Shown piece after piece: positions 33,503 to 42,343 of a DNA stretch of 64,000 nucleotides. This DNA comes from G963675935 sp963823895 (GTDB lineage: Bacteria; Planctomycetota; Planctomycetia; Pirellulales; Thermoguttaceae). The position numbers were made by a program, and so were the translations under genes. Every line of letters starts with the position of its first letter. Position 1 is the stretch's first letter. The notes beneath the pieces are model-generated. The model was given only the letters and a program-made list of their open reading frames with translations. It was not told the DNA's origin and ran no database searches. The stretch is from positions 124,001 to 188,000 of the forward strand of contig CAWGNG010000026.1 in the NCBI GenBank assembly GCA_963823895.1. The letters are read 5' to 3'.

Positions 33503-36053
33503 ATGAAGGAAAGAGCGGAAGCGAAGACCAACGAGAGCGCTTGGCGGCGGAGGGGCGCACGGCTGCCTGGATCGCGTTGGTCGTGGCGGGCATCGTCGTG
33601 GAACAGTTCATCCTCATCGGCCCGTCGCTGCTGGGCAGAAAAGTGCTGCTTCCGCTCGACTATCTCGCCCTGCCCGGAGTATACCTGCCCACGCCCCCGT
33701 CCGGGCCGCAGATCGTTCCGCACGACAAGGTCTATAGCGATCTTGTGCTGATCGAGGGGATGAGTAGGAAGTTCATGGTGTCGGAGTTTCGTGCCGGCCG
33801 CTGGCCGCTGTGGTCGCCCAACTTCTTCTGCGGCAGCCCCTTCGTCTATTCCGCGTTTTCGCCTTTCAAGATTTCTCAGTATTGTTCTGCATCGCCGTTT
33901 GCTTACGCCTGGCCGCCGTTCTTCTTGGCGATATTCACCGGGCTGGGGATGTACTTCTTTTGCCGCCGCGTCCTTCTGATCGGGCCGTGGCCGGCGGTGA
34001 TCACCGCTTGGTGCTGGCCGCTGACCGGCTTTTTCATTTTTTGGATGGGCTACGGTTTGCCGTTTTCGACCGGCTGGCTGCCGTGGCTGCTGTGGGCGGT
34101 CAACGCGATCGTGCGGCGGACGAGCCCCTGGGCCGGATTCTGGCTCGCCGTGGCCACCGGCCTGACGATGGTCAGCGGGCAGCTCGACACCGCGCGCAGG
34201 TGCTGCTGGTGTCGGGGTTCTACGCCGTTTGGTGTTTCATCGACGAGTACGGGCGGCGGTGTTTTACTCTGCAAGTCATGCCGGCGCTGGCCACGGTCGT
34301 GGTGGGCTGGGGCTTGGGCTTCGCGCTGGCCTCCGTCCATCTGCTGCCAATACTGGAATACTCTCGCTCCAGTTTCCGCCTCGAACGGCGGAGCCATGGA
34401 GAAGAGGAGCGGCCGCCGATCGGGATGGAAGCCCTGCCGCAGATCGTGCTGCCCGACATGTACGGCTCGTGGCAAGAGGGTTACCTCTGGGTGCCGCCGC
34501 GGCTGGAGGGCAATCAGTTGGAGAGCCCGGCTGCCACGTATGCCGGCCTGCTGGCCACGCTGCTGTTGGTGCCCGTGGCCTGGTGCAGCCGGCGGCACCG
34601 CTCGATCAACGTCTTTTGGCTGCTGCTCGCGGTGCTCGGCCTAAGCTGGTCGCTAGACCTCCCAGGCTTCGTCCAAGTCTTGCGGCTGCCGGGCATCAAG
34701 ATGCTCTCGCACAATCGCTTCGTCTTCGCCACGTCGCTTTCGCTGGTAGCGATGATGGCCGTGGGGCTGGATGTGCTTTGGCGGGGAGAGGTGCGCTGGC
34801 GGTGGTGGTTCTGGGGGCCGATCACACTGGCAGCAGTCTCGTTCCTCTGGTGCGCGTACTCGTCGGTGGCTTTGCCAACCGGAATTGCCAATATGATCGT
34901 CGAATTGCGACGCGAGATTAGCAGCGGCGCTCACTCGCTGGAGTTTCCCGACCTGAAAGCCGTAGACCAGGTTCAATCGACGTTCGTTCTCGTTTTCTCG
35001 GTGGCCACGGTGCTGTGCATTTTGTCTTTGGGCGGCTGGGCGCTGATCGGGCTGGGCGTGACCTCGCGGCGCTGGTTCCTGCCGGTGCTCAGCGCGCTGT
35101 TGCTGGCCGATCTGCTCTGGTTCGCATACGGCCGCGTCTCGCAGTGTGATCTGGCCCTCTACTACCCGCCGATCCCGGCGCTCGAACAGGTGGCCGACGC
35201 CGCGCCGGGCCGGATTATCGGAGTTCGCTGCCTGCCGCCGATGCTGGCGCAATCGCACAACCTCCGCGACGTGCGCGGGTACGACGCGGTGGACCCGCTG
35301 CGGATTGTCGAACTATTGCTGATCGCAGCCGACCCGCGGGCTGGCAGCCCGCAGTATGCCACGACTCAATCCATCGTCCCGAAATTCGCGATCACGCCCC
35401 CTTCGGAAATTCGGCTTCACCCGATCCTGGACATGCTCAACGTTCGCTACGTGATCTTCCGCGGCACGGCGCCGCCGCAACTCCGCCCCGCGTTTTCCAG
35501 TCCCGACTACTGCGTGATGGAGAATCGGCGGGCGCTGCCGCGGGTTTTCGTGCCGAGGAGCGTCGAAGTGGCCACCGACAAGCGGGAGCGGCTGACGAAA
35601 ATGGCCGCCGACGATTTCGACCCGCGGCAAGTCGCCTATGTGGAAGAACCGGTCGAATTACCGTCCGACTGTTACGGCACGGCCGAGATCGTCGATGAGA
35701 TCCCCACGCAGGTCAAGGTTTCGTTCGACATGCAGACGCCCGGTCTGGTAGTGCTCGCCGATCGCTGGGACGCCGGCTGGCACGCCTACTTCGAGCGGAA
35801 GCGCGTGCCGATCCTGCAAACCGATCACGCGCTCCGCGGCGTGATAGTCCCGGCGGGAAAGGGGACGATCGAGTTCCGCTACGAACCCGCCGGTTTCGCC
35901 TGGGGCTTGCGGCTCTGCGCAATGGCCTCGTTGGCTCTGACCGTTTGGGCCGCCGCCGCCGTTTGGATGTCGCGCCCCGACCGCCACGCTGAGAATGCAA
36001 CGAATTCGACGCCGGCTAACGATTCTTCTCCCGCTCGGAAGGGGCGCGGGTAG
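33503..36053 (+). CDS. YfhO-like polytopic membrane protein, frameshifted
   Basis: About 850 residues with some ten or more membrane helices. The N-terminal region has AWIALVVAGIVVEQFILIGP, then FRAGRWPLWSPNFFCGSPF, the large-loop pattern of the YfhO/GT-C family. The C-terminal soluble part has LADRWDAGWHAYFERKRVPI and RGVIVPAGKGTIEFRYEPAG, typical of YfhO proteins. The frame breaks near 34196 (QLDTA then AQVLLVSGFYAVW one frame away). The true start is uncertain: ATG 33503 has GAAAGG upstream, but its frame needs another shift near 33540 to reach the helices; the helix frame itself is open from 33388. Probably linked to lipid or surface glycosylation. Its last 38 bases overlap the convergent copy B gene. 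Confidence 0.75.
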
Positions 36054-38364
36054 CGGGCGGAGCATACGTTGTTTCCAGGTACGGAGTGTGGGACTCGTGA
36101 AGCGGAAGTTGCGCCTTGATCGAGTTGGCCAGCGATTGATTCTTTTGCCGCAGGGCGAGCGTGAGTGCTTTCTTGGCGGTCTTCACCGCGTCGGCAAAAC
36201 GTCCGGCCCTGGCATAGGCGGCGGCCAGCGTGCTCAACGGCACCGGTTCGCGGCTGTGGGAAAGCTCAACGGCCCATCGGGCCAACTCGACCGCCTCTTT
36301 CGCGTTTTGCACCGACGGCTCCGGCCGAGTCGCCATCGCCCAAGCCAACTGGCTCAAGCCGTGGGGATCGCTCGGCCGCAGCCGGACGCGTTCGCGCCAG
36401 TGGACCATCGCCTCGTCGATCTTCCCCTGCTTACTCAGCGCCATGCCGAGGTTGCCGTGGGCGCTGGCCAGTGCGGGGGCGATCTGCACCGCGCGGCGGA
36501 ACTGGGCGATCGCGGCGTCGAACTCTCCGCGATTCGCCAAGGCGGTGCCCAGGTTGTTGCAGGCGTCGGCGTAATTGGGATTCAGAGCGATTGCCTTCCG
36601 ATATTCGGTGATCGCCTCGTCGCTCCGACGCTGGGTAAGCAGGACGTTGGCAAGGTTGTTGTGGGCCACGGCGCAGTCGGGCCGAATGTTGGTCACCTGC
36701 CGGTACTCGGTCGCCGCTTGCTCGAGTTCTCCGCAGCCGGCCAGGGCATTGCCGAGCTTGAGGCGGTCGGACCAGGAGTTCGGGTTGGTCTCCAGCGCCT
36801 TCCGGCTCCAGTAGATCACGTTCATGCAGGGGGACAGGTCGGCCTTCATGTAGGCGACGGCCGCCGCGTCCGATTGTCCCTTGGCGTCCAATGCCGCGGC
36901 AAGGTTGGCATAGGACATGGCGAAAGTCGGCGAAAGGGCCGTCGCCTTCTGAAAATGGGCAATCGCCGCGTCCGTCGCGTCGCGCTTGGCCAGCGCCGCC
37001 CCCAGATTGTTGTGGGCGAAAACGTTGTTCGTCGTGTGAGCCAGCGTGTAGGTCCAGATCGTCTCACTGTTTTTCCAGAGCGCGGTCTGCCGCCACCCAC
37101 ATGCCGCGAGCCCCGCCAGCAGCAACGCGCAGGCGACGCCATAGGCCCAAGGACGGAGCGCCGCGATTCGTCCGCCGGATAGGAACTTCCGCCCCACCGC
37201 GGCGGCGGTCCAGGTCACGGCGGTGCACAGCCCGATCTGCGGCAAATAGGTGTAGCGATCCGCCATCGCCTGCAATCCGACCTGCACCAGTCCGATCACG
37301 GGCACGAGCATTCCCACGTACCAGAACCAGCCGACGAACAGATACGGGAGCCGCCGCCGCGCCAGCACGGCCGCAACCGAGATGCCGACCAGCGCCGCCG
37401 CCGCGCCGACAACCTTCCAGAGCGGCAGGCCCTGGTCGGGATACGGATAGAACAGTGCCAGCCCCGTCGGACAGAAGAACTGTCCGATGTAGGCGACGTA
37501 AGAGACCAAGGCATTGGCGATCCGCGACTGGATCGGCACCATGTCGACCGGAATGATCGCGCCGCGTTGGGCCACCGACGTGACCATGCACGAAGCGCCC
37601 GCCAGCAAGAGCAAGGGGAGCTTTTCCACGATCAGGTGGGGCAGACATTCCTGTCTGCCGCGATCCAGTTGGGGCGACAGTTGTACTGTCGCCCCAGGGG
37701 CGGCAGTGCAACTGCCACCCCAACTCCGACCCGTTAAACGCCCCAGCGGCCAGTAGTCCAACAACAACAGCACAAACGGCAGCGTCACCAGCATCGGTTT
37801 GGCCAGCAAACCGAGGGCGAATATCGCTACCACCAACAGGTAACGGCCCCAGGAAAACGGATGGCGAACGTAACGGAGATAAGCCCCGAGGGTCAGCATG
37901 AAGAACAGGCCGCTAAGCAGGTCCTTCCGCTCGGAGACCCAGGCCACCGATTCCACCCGCAGCGGATGCACCGCGAAGACCGCCGCCACGAAGGCGCTCG
38001 GCCAGAGGCTGCCGGTCATCCGCCAGAGCACGAGGAAGAGCGCGATCACAACGGCGGCGTGCAGCAGGACGTTGGTCAAGTGGTGCAGGCCGGGATGCTG
38101 CGTTCCGTAGAGTTGGCAATCGAACTCATGCGAGAGCCAGGTCAACGGATGCCAGTTGGCGGCGTGGAAGGAGGTGAACGACCAGGCGATGGCCTGCGCA
38201 GTCAAGCCATGCGCCACCTGCGGGTTGTTGTAGACGTACACGTTATCGTCGTAGTTGATGAATTCGTGCTGGACGGTCTGGCCGAAGACCACCGCGACCG
38301 CCAGCGCCAGCAGGCAGCAGATCGCCACGGCAGTGCGGCGAGTTGTTCTCGTGGATTGGTTCAT
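36016..38364 (-). CDS. TMTC-like membrane glycosyltransferase with TPRs (copy B)
   Basis: A 782-residue protein. The N-terminal half is polytopic: FGQTVQHEFINYDDNVYVYN (first helix and acidic GT-C loop, about 27-46), NWHPLTWLSH, HPLRVESVAWVSERKDLLSG (about 133-152), PMLVTLPFVLLLLDYWPLG and QAMADRYTYLPQIGLC. The C-terminal half (about 430-750) has around eight TPRs with the NYADACNNLGTALANRGEFD pattern. The DD loop, HP..ES.AW..ERKD and ADRY.YLP blocks match eukaryotic TMTC O-mannosyltransferases. An in-frame hairpin insert (37635-37722) encodes GGSCTAAPGATVQLSPQL plus RGRQECLP. The gene is intact. It overlaps the convergent YfhO-like gene by 38 bases. Confidence 0.88.
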   Translation of the reverse strand: MNQSTRTTRRTAVAICCLLALAVAVVFGQTVQHEFINYDDNVYVYNNPQVAHGLTAQAIAWSFTSFHAANWHPLTWLSHEFDCQLYGTQHPGLHHLTNVLLHAAVVIALFLVLWRMTGSLWPSAFVAAVFAVHPLRVESVAWVSERKDLLSGLFFMLTLGAYLRYVRHPFSWGRYLLVVAIFALGLLAKPMLVTLPFVLLLLDYWPLGRLTGRSWGGSCTAAPGATVQLSPQLDRGRQECLPHLIVEKLPLLLLAGASCMVTSVAQRGAIIPVDMVPIQSRIANALVSYVAYIGQFFCPTGLALFYPYPDQGLPLWKVVGAAAALVGISVAAVLARRRLPYLFVGWFWYVGMLVPVIGLVQVGLQAMADRYTYLPQIGLCTAVTWTAAAVGRKFLSGGRIAALRPWAYGVACALLLAGLAACGWRQTALWKNSETIWTYTLAHTTNNVFAHNNLGAALAKRDATDAAIAHFQKATALSPTFAMSYANLAAALDAKGQSDAAAVAYMKADLSPCMNVIYWSRKALETNPNSWSDRLKLGNALAGCGELEQAATEYRQVTNIRPDCAVAHNNLANVLLTQRRSDEAITEYRKAIALNPNYADACNNLGTALANRGEFDAAIAQFRRAVQIAPALASAHGNLGMALSKQGKIDEAMVHWRERVRLRPSDPHGLSQLAWAMATRPEPSVQNAKEAVELARWAVELSHSREPVPLSTLAAAYARAGRFADAVKTAKKALTLALRQKNQSLANSIKAQLPLHESHTPYLETTYAPPATRAPSEREKNR
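37635..37722. repeat. Composite hairpin inside copy B
   Basis: GGTGGGGCAGACATTCCTGT arm with its inner palindrome, followed by TTGGGGCGACAG/CTGTCGCCCC and CGGCAGTGCAACTGCC hairpins. The whole is in frame. The same composite occurs in copy E (43899-43988). Confidence 0.85.
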
Positions 38365-38377
38365 TCGATTTCAGCTT

Positions 38378-40030
38378 CTAAGGCGAACTTGCGCGGTGAA
38401 GACGATTCTGTTGTTCGATCGCCATCCGCAGGTTATTGTGTGCGTCGGTCAGATCGGGGCGGATGTTTAGTGCGGCGCGAAAATGCGGCGTCGCCTCGTC
38501 GAGCCGTCCCGACATCGCCAGAACAACGCCGAGATCGTTTTCCGCGTCGGCGCTGCGGGGTTGAATGGCGAGGGTTGTTTGGAAGCACCTGATTGCGGCG
38601 GCGGTGTCGCCGCGTTGTGCCAAGGTGACGCCGAGGTTGTACTGGGCCGTGGCATTGTGCGTCGTGCAGGCCACAGTGTGGGCCCAGAGCGTCTCGCTGT
38701 CGCGCCAGAAAGACGTCTGCCGCCAGGCGATCGCCGCAAAAGCCACGAGCACAAGCGCGGACGCGGCCCCGCCTAGCCAACGTCGATCGGTGGGGCGAAC
38801 ATGTCGATCGGTGGGGCAGACATGTCGATCGGTGGGGCAGACATTCTTGTCTGCCGACTGGGCAGAGAGAAATGTCCGCCCCACCGCCGCCACGCCCCAC
38901 ACCAGCGCAATGCACAACCCGATTCCAGGCAAGTAGGTGTAGCGGTCGGCCCGGGCTTGATCGCCCACCTGCACCAATCCGATCACCGGAACCAGCATTC
39001 CCAGATACCAGAACCAGCCGACCAGCAGGTAAGGCGAGCGCCGTCGCCCGATCCATGCTGCCACCGAGATGCCGCCCAGAACGAGCAGGGCGGCGACAAT
39101 CTCCCAAATCGGCAGGCCGCTCTCGGGATGAGGATAAAATGCTGCCAGCCCCACGGGATAGAAGAACTGTCCTAGATAGGCGACGTAGGAAACCAGGGCG
39201 TTGGCGATCCGCGAGGAAAGCGGCAGGAACTCCGAGACGGCGATGGACGGACGTTGTGCCAAGGAAGTAACCGTACATGAAACAGCAGCGAGCAGCAGCA
39301 AAGGGAGCTTTTCGGCGATCAGGTGGGGCAGACATTCCTGTCTGCCGGAGTCGCCACGGTTCTCGCGGCAGACAAGAATGTCTGCCCCACCGCGGCGAGC
39401 GAAACGCCCGAGCGGCCAGTAGTCCAACAACAACAGCACAAACGGCAGCGTCACCAGCATCGGTTTGGCCATTAAACCGAGGGTGAACATCGCTATGACC
39501 AACAGATAGCGGCCCCAGGAAAACGGATGACGAACGTAACGGAGATAAGCCCCGAGGGTCAGCATGAAGAACAGGCCGCTCAAGAGGTCCTTTCGCTCGG
39601 AGACCCAGGCCACCGATTCCACTCGCAGCGGATGCACCGCGAACACCGCCGCCACGAAAGCGCTCGGCCAGAGGCTGCCGGTCATCTGCCAGAGCACCAG
39701 CAACAGCGCAATCGCCACGGCGGCGTGCAGCACGACGTTGGTCAAGTGGTGCAAACCGGGATGTTGCGTTCCGTAGAGTTGGCAATCGAGCGCATGGGAG
39801 AGCCACGTCAACGGATGCCAATTGCAGGAGTGAAAGGCCGTGAAAGACCAGGCAACGGTCTGCAAAGTCAAACCGTTTGCCACGTGCGGGTTGTCCTTAA
39901 CGCAGATGTCGTCGTCGAAATTGACGAACTTGTACTGAGTGGTCTGGCCGAAGACCACGGCGACCGCCAGCGCCAGCAGACAGCAGACGGCCAAGACGAC
40001 GCGGCGAGTTGTTCTCGTGGATTGGTTCAT
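38378..40030 (-). CDS. TMTC-like membrane glycosyltransferase, short TPR tail (copy C)
   Basis: A 550-residue paralogue of copy B beginning MNQSTRTTRRVVLAVCC. It has the same N-terminal membrane half (YKFVNFDDDICVKDN, HPLRVESVAWVSERKD, QARADRYTYLPGIGLC) but only about three TPRs, ending ALNIRPDLTDAHNNLRMAIE. The ATG at 40030 is the family start. Two hairpin insertions lie in frame: 39323-39392 at the position shared by all copies, and a second at 38782-38884 with a threefold 21-base tandem repeat that encodes repeating CPTDRHV units. The gap to copy B is 13 bases. Confidence 0.87.
   Translation of the reverse strand: MNQSTRTTRRVVLAVCCLLALAVAVVFGQTTQYKFVNFDDDICVKDNPHVANGLTLQTVAWSFTAFHSCNWHPLTWLSHALDCQLYGTQHPGLHHLTNVVLHAAVAIALLLVLWQMTGSLWPSAFVAAVFAVHPLRVESVAWVSERKDLLSGLFFMLTLGAYLRYVRHPFSWGRYLLVIAMFTLGLMAKPMLVTLPFVLLLLDYWPLGRFARRGGADILVCRENRGDSGRQECLPHLIAEKLPLLLLAAVSCTVTSLAQRPSIAVSEFLPLSSRIANALVSYVAYLGQFFYPVGLAAFYPHPESGLPIWEIVAALLVLGGISVAAWIGRRRSPYLLVGWFWYLGMLVPVIGLVQVGDQARADRYTYLPGIGLCIALVWGVAAVGRTFLSAQSADKNVCPTDRHVCPTDRHVRPTDRRWLGGAASALVLVAFAAIAWRQTSFWRDSETLWAHTVACTTHNATAQYNLGVTLAQRGDTAAAIRCFQTTLAIQPRSADAENDLGVVLAMSGRLDEATPHFRAALNIRPDLTDAHNNLRMAIEQQNRLHRASSP
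38782..38884. repeat. 21-bp tandem triplication fused to a hairpin, in copy C
   Basis: Three successive 21-base units (38782-38802, 38803-38823, 38824-38844) starting GTCGATCGGTGGGGC, followed by TCTTGTCTGCC and a complementary arm at 38859-38884. Units keep the reading frame, adding 7 residues each. Confidence 0.85.
39323..39392. repeat. GGTGGGGCAGACATTC hairpin inside copy C
   Basis: 26-base arms at both ends of this interval (39323-39348 and 39367-39392), one to two mismatches. Same insertion point as in copies A, B, D and E. Confidence 0.85.
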
Positions 40031-40057
40031 TCGAGTTCGGGTTTCAAGGCGAGGCAT

Positions 40058-42316
40058 TCACTTGGCCGTCGGTTCATGGGTAACGGGTCGAGAAGGCTGG
40101 CGGTAGGGGGAGCCGGCGCGGTAGAGTTTGCTCTGCTGGCGGAGGGCATCGGCGGTGGCGGCGTCGTTTTGCTGGCTGGCTAGGCTGATCGCCCGCTCGG
40201 CAATTTGCGCGGCCTCGGCGAATCGCCCCGTCTCGGCGTAGGCGGCGGCCAGCGTAGCCAACGGGATCGGCTCCAGCCCGCGGGAGAGCTTTACCGCCCA
40301 TTGAGCCAACTCGGTGGCCGCGGGCCCGTTCCGCAGCGATGGCTCCGGCTCGGTCGCCATCGCCCAAGCCAACCGGTTCACCGCGGGCAGGTTGTTCGGC
40401 TGAAGGCGGACCGCCTCGCGCCAATGGCTCATGGCGTCGGCGATCTTCCCCTGGTTGCTCAGGGCTAGGGCGAGATTGCCGTGGGCGTCGGCGAAATCGG
40501 GTTTCAGTCGCAGCGCTTCGAGGAACTGCTCGATGGCGGCATCGACCTGTCCGCGAGCGGCCAAAAGGGTGCCGAGGTTGTTGTGGGCGTCGGCGTAGTC
40601 GGGCCTCAACTCGATCGCGTTGCGATATTCGGCCATGGCCTCGTCGCCCCGCCCTTGCCGGGCCAAGACATTGGCCAGGTTGTTATGGACGGAGGGGCAA
40701 GTCGGATCGATCCGTAGCGCTTTGCGATACTCGGCGACGGCCTCCTCGACGCGTCCCGTGGCGGCCAGGGCATTCGCAAGATTGCTGTGGATGATGCAGG
40801 AGCCGGGGGCGGACGCCAGCGCCCGCCGGTAATGAGCGATGGCCGCCAGGTAGGGCGATAGCTCGGCCTTCGAGTAGGCGACGGCGGCCTCATTCGATCG
40901 GCCCGCGGCAGCCAATGCCGCGCCCAGGCTTTCATAGCGTGCGTCCGCGTCGTGCTTCTCGGCCAAGGACGCGCCCAAATTGTTGTACGCGAACACATTG
41001 TGAGACGTGCAAGCCAGCGCGCGGCTCCACACCGTTTCGTTGTTGCGCCAGAAAGACGCCTGCCGCCACGCGCACACCATCAGTGCGGCCAATACCGATG
41101 CTGAAGCAACGCCGTACGCGCAACGGCGATAGCCGGCATTCTTCCCGACAGAGAGAAATGTCCGCCCTGCGGCAGCGGCGCTCCACGTGACGGCGATGCA
41201 CAGCCCGATCTGCGGCAAATAAGTATAGCGATCGGCCATCGCCTGCGATCCCACCTGCACCACGCCGATCACCGGCACGAGCATTCCCAGATACCAGAAC
41301 CAGCCGACGAACAGATACGGCGATCGCCGCCACGCCAGCAGTGCGGCAACCGAAACGCCCGCCAGCACGGCCAGAGCGACGGCAGCCATCCAAATTGGCA
41401 CGCCCCCGTCGGGATACGGATAGAACAACGCCAGCCCCGTCGGATAGAAGAACTGTCCGATGTAGGCGACGTAAGAGACCAGGGCGTTGGCAATCCGCGT
41501 GGAGATCGGCACGATCTCGACCGGCACCAGCGCCTTCTGCTGGGCCACCGACGTGACTATACACGAAGCGCTCGCCAGCAGTAGCAGCGGGAGCTTCTCG
41601 GCGATCAAGTGGGGCAGACATTCCTGTCTGCCAGAGTTGCGACGGTTCTCCCGGCAGACAAGAATGTCTGCCCCACCGCAGCGAGCAAAACGCCCCAGCG
41701 GCCAGTAATCCAACAACAACAGCACAAACGGCAACGTCACCAGCATCGGCTTGGCCAGCAAACCCAGGGCGAACATCACGATCACCAACAGGTAACGACC
41801 CCAGGAAAACGGATGGCGAACGTAACGGAAATAGGCCGCTAGGGTCAGCATGAAGAACAGTCCGCTAAGCAGATCCTTCCGCTCCGAGACCCAGGCCACC
41901 GATTCCACCCGCAGCGGATGCACCGCGAACACCGCCGCCACGAAGGCGCTCGGCCAGAGACTGCGGGTCATCTGCCAAAGGACCAGGAAGAGCGCGATCG
42001 CCACGGCGGCGTGCAGCACCACGTTGGTCAAGTGGTGCAAACCGGGATGTTGCGTTCCGTAGAGTTGGCAATCGAGCGCGTGGGAGAGCCACGTCAATGG
42101 ATGCCAATTCGAGGCGTGCAAGGAGGTGAACGACCAGGCGATGCTTTCGCCGGTCAAGCCGTGCGCCACCTGCGGATTGTTGTAGATGTAGGCGCCGTCG
42201 TCGAAGTTGACGAATTCATGCTGGACGGTCTGGCCAAAGACGACGGCCACCGCCATCGCCAGCAGGCAGCAGACGGCCAAGACGATGCGGCGAGTTGTTC
42301 TCGTGGATTGGTTCAT
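40058..42316 (-). CDS. TMTC-like membrane glycosyltransferase with TPRs (copy D)
   Basis: A 752-residue intact paralogue. Membrane half: VQHEFVNFDDGAYIYNNPQV, NWHPLTWLSHALDCQLYGTQ, HPLRVESVAWVSERKD, LLLLDYWPLGRF and QAMADRYTYLPQIGLC. The TPR half (about 425-720) has roughly eight repeats with YADAHNNLGTLLAARGQVD as the clearest. The last 90 codons and the following intergenic bases are almost identical to those of copy E. The in-frame hairpin is at 41609-41676. Twenty-seven bases separate it from copy E and from copy C, so all four are probably transcribed together. Confidence 0.88.
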   Translation of the reverse strand: MNQSTRTTRRIVLAVCCLLAMAVAVVFGQTVQHEFVNFDDGAYIYNNPQVAHGLTGESIAWSFTSLHASNWHPLTWLSHALDCQLYGTQHPGLHHLTNVVLHAAVAIALFLVLWQMTRSLWPSAFVAAVFAVHPLRVESVAWVSERKDLLSGLFFMLTLAAYFRYVRHPFSWGRYLLVIVMFALGLLAKPMLVTLPFVLLLLDYWPLGRFARCGGADILVCRENRRNSGRQECLPHLIAEKLPLLLLASASCIVTSVAQQKALVPVEIVPISTRIANALVSYVAYIGQFFYPTGLALFYPYPDGGVPIWMAAVALAVLAGVSVAALLAWRRSPYLFVGWFWYLGMLVPVIGVVQVGSQAMADRYTYLPQIGLCIAVTWSAAAAGRTFLSVGKNAGYRRCAYGVASASVLAALMVCAWRQASFWRNNETVWSRALACTSHNVFAYNNLGASLAEKHDADARYESLGAALAAAGRSNEAAVAYSKAELSPYLAAIAHYRRALASAPGSCIIHSNLANALAATGRVEEAVAEYRKALRIDPTCPSVHNNLANVLARQGRGDEAMAEYRNAIELRPDYADAHNNLGTLLAARGQVDAAIEQFLEALRLKPDFADAHGNLALALSNQGKIADAMSHWREAVRLQPNNLPAVNRLAWAMATEPEPSLRNGPAATELAQWAVKLSRGLEPIPLATLAAAYAETGRFAEAAQIAERAISLASQQNDAATADALRQQSKLYRAGSPYRQPSRPVTHEPTAK
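41609..41676. repeat. GTGGGGCAGACATTC hairpin inside copy D
   Basis: 24-base arms 41609-41632 and 41653-41676 are inverted copies with one mismatch. In frame. Confidence 0.85.
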
Positions 42317-42343
42317 TCGAGTTCAGGTTTCAAGGCGAGGCAT

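Noticed and set aside
38782..38844. Tandem 21-base repeats considered as a CRISPR array
   Set aside because: Units are contiguous without spacers and lie in a coding frame.
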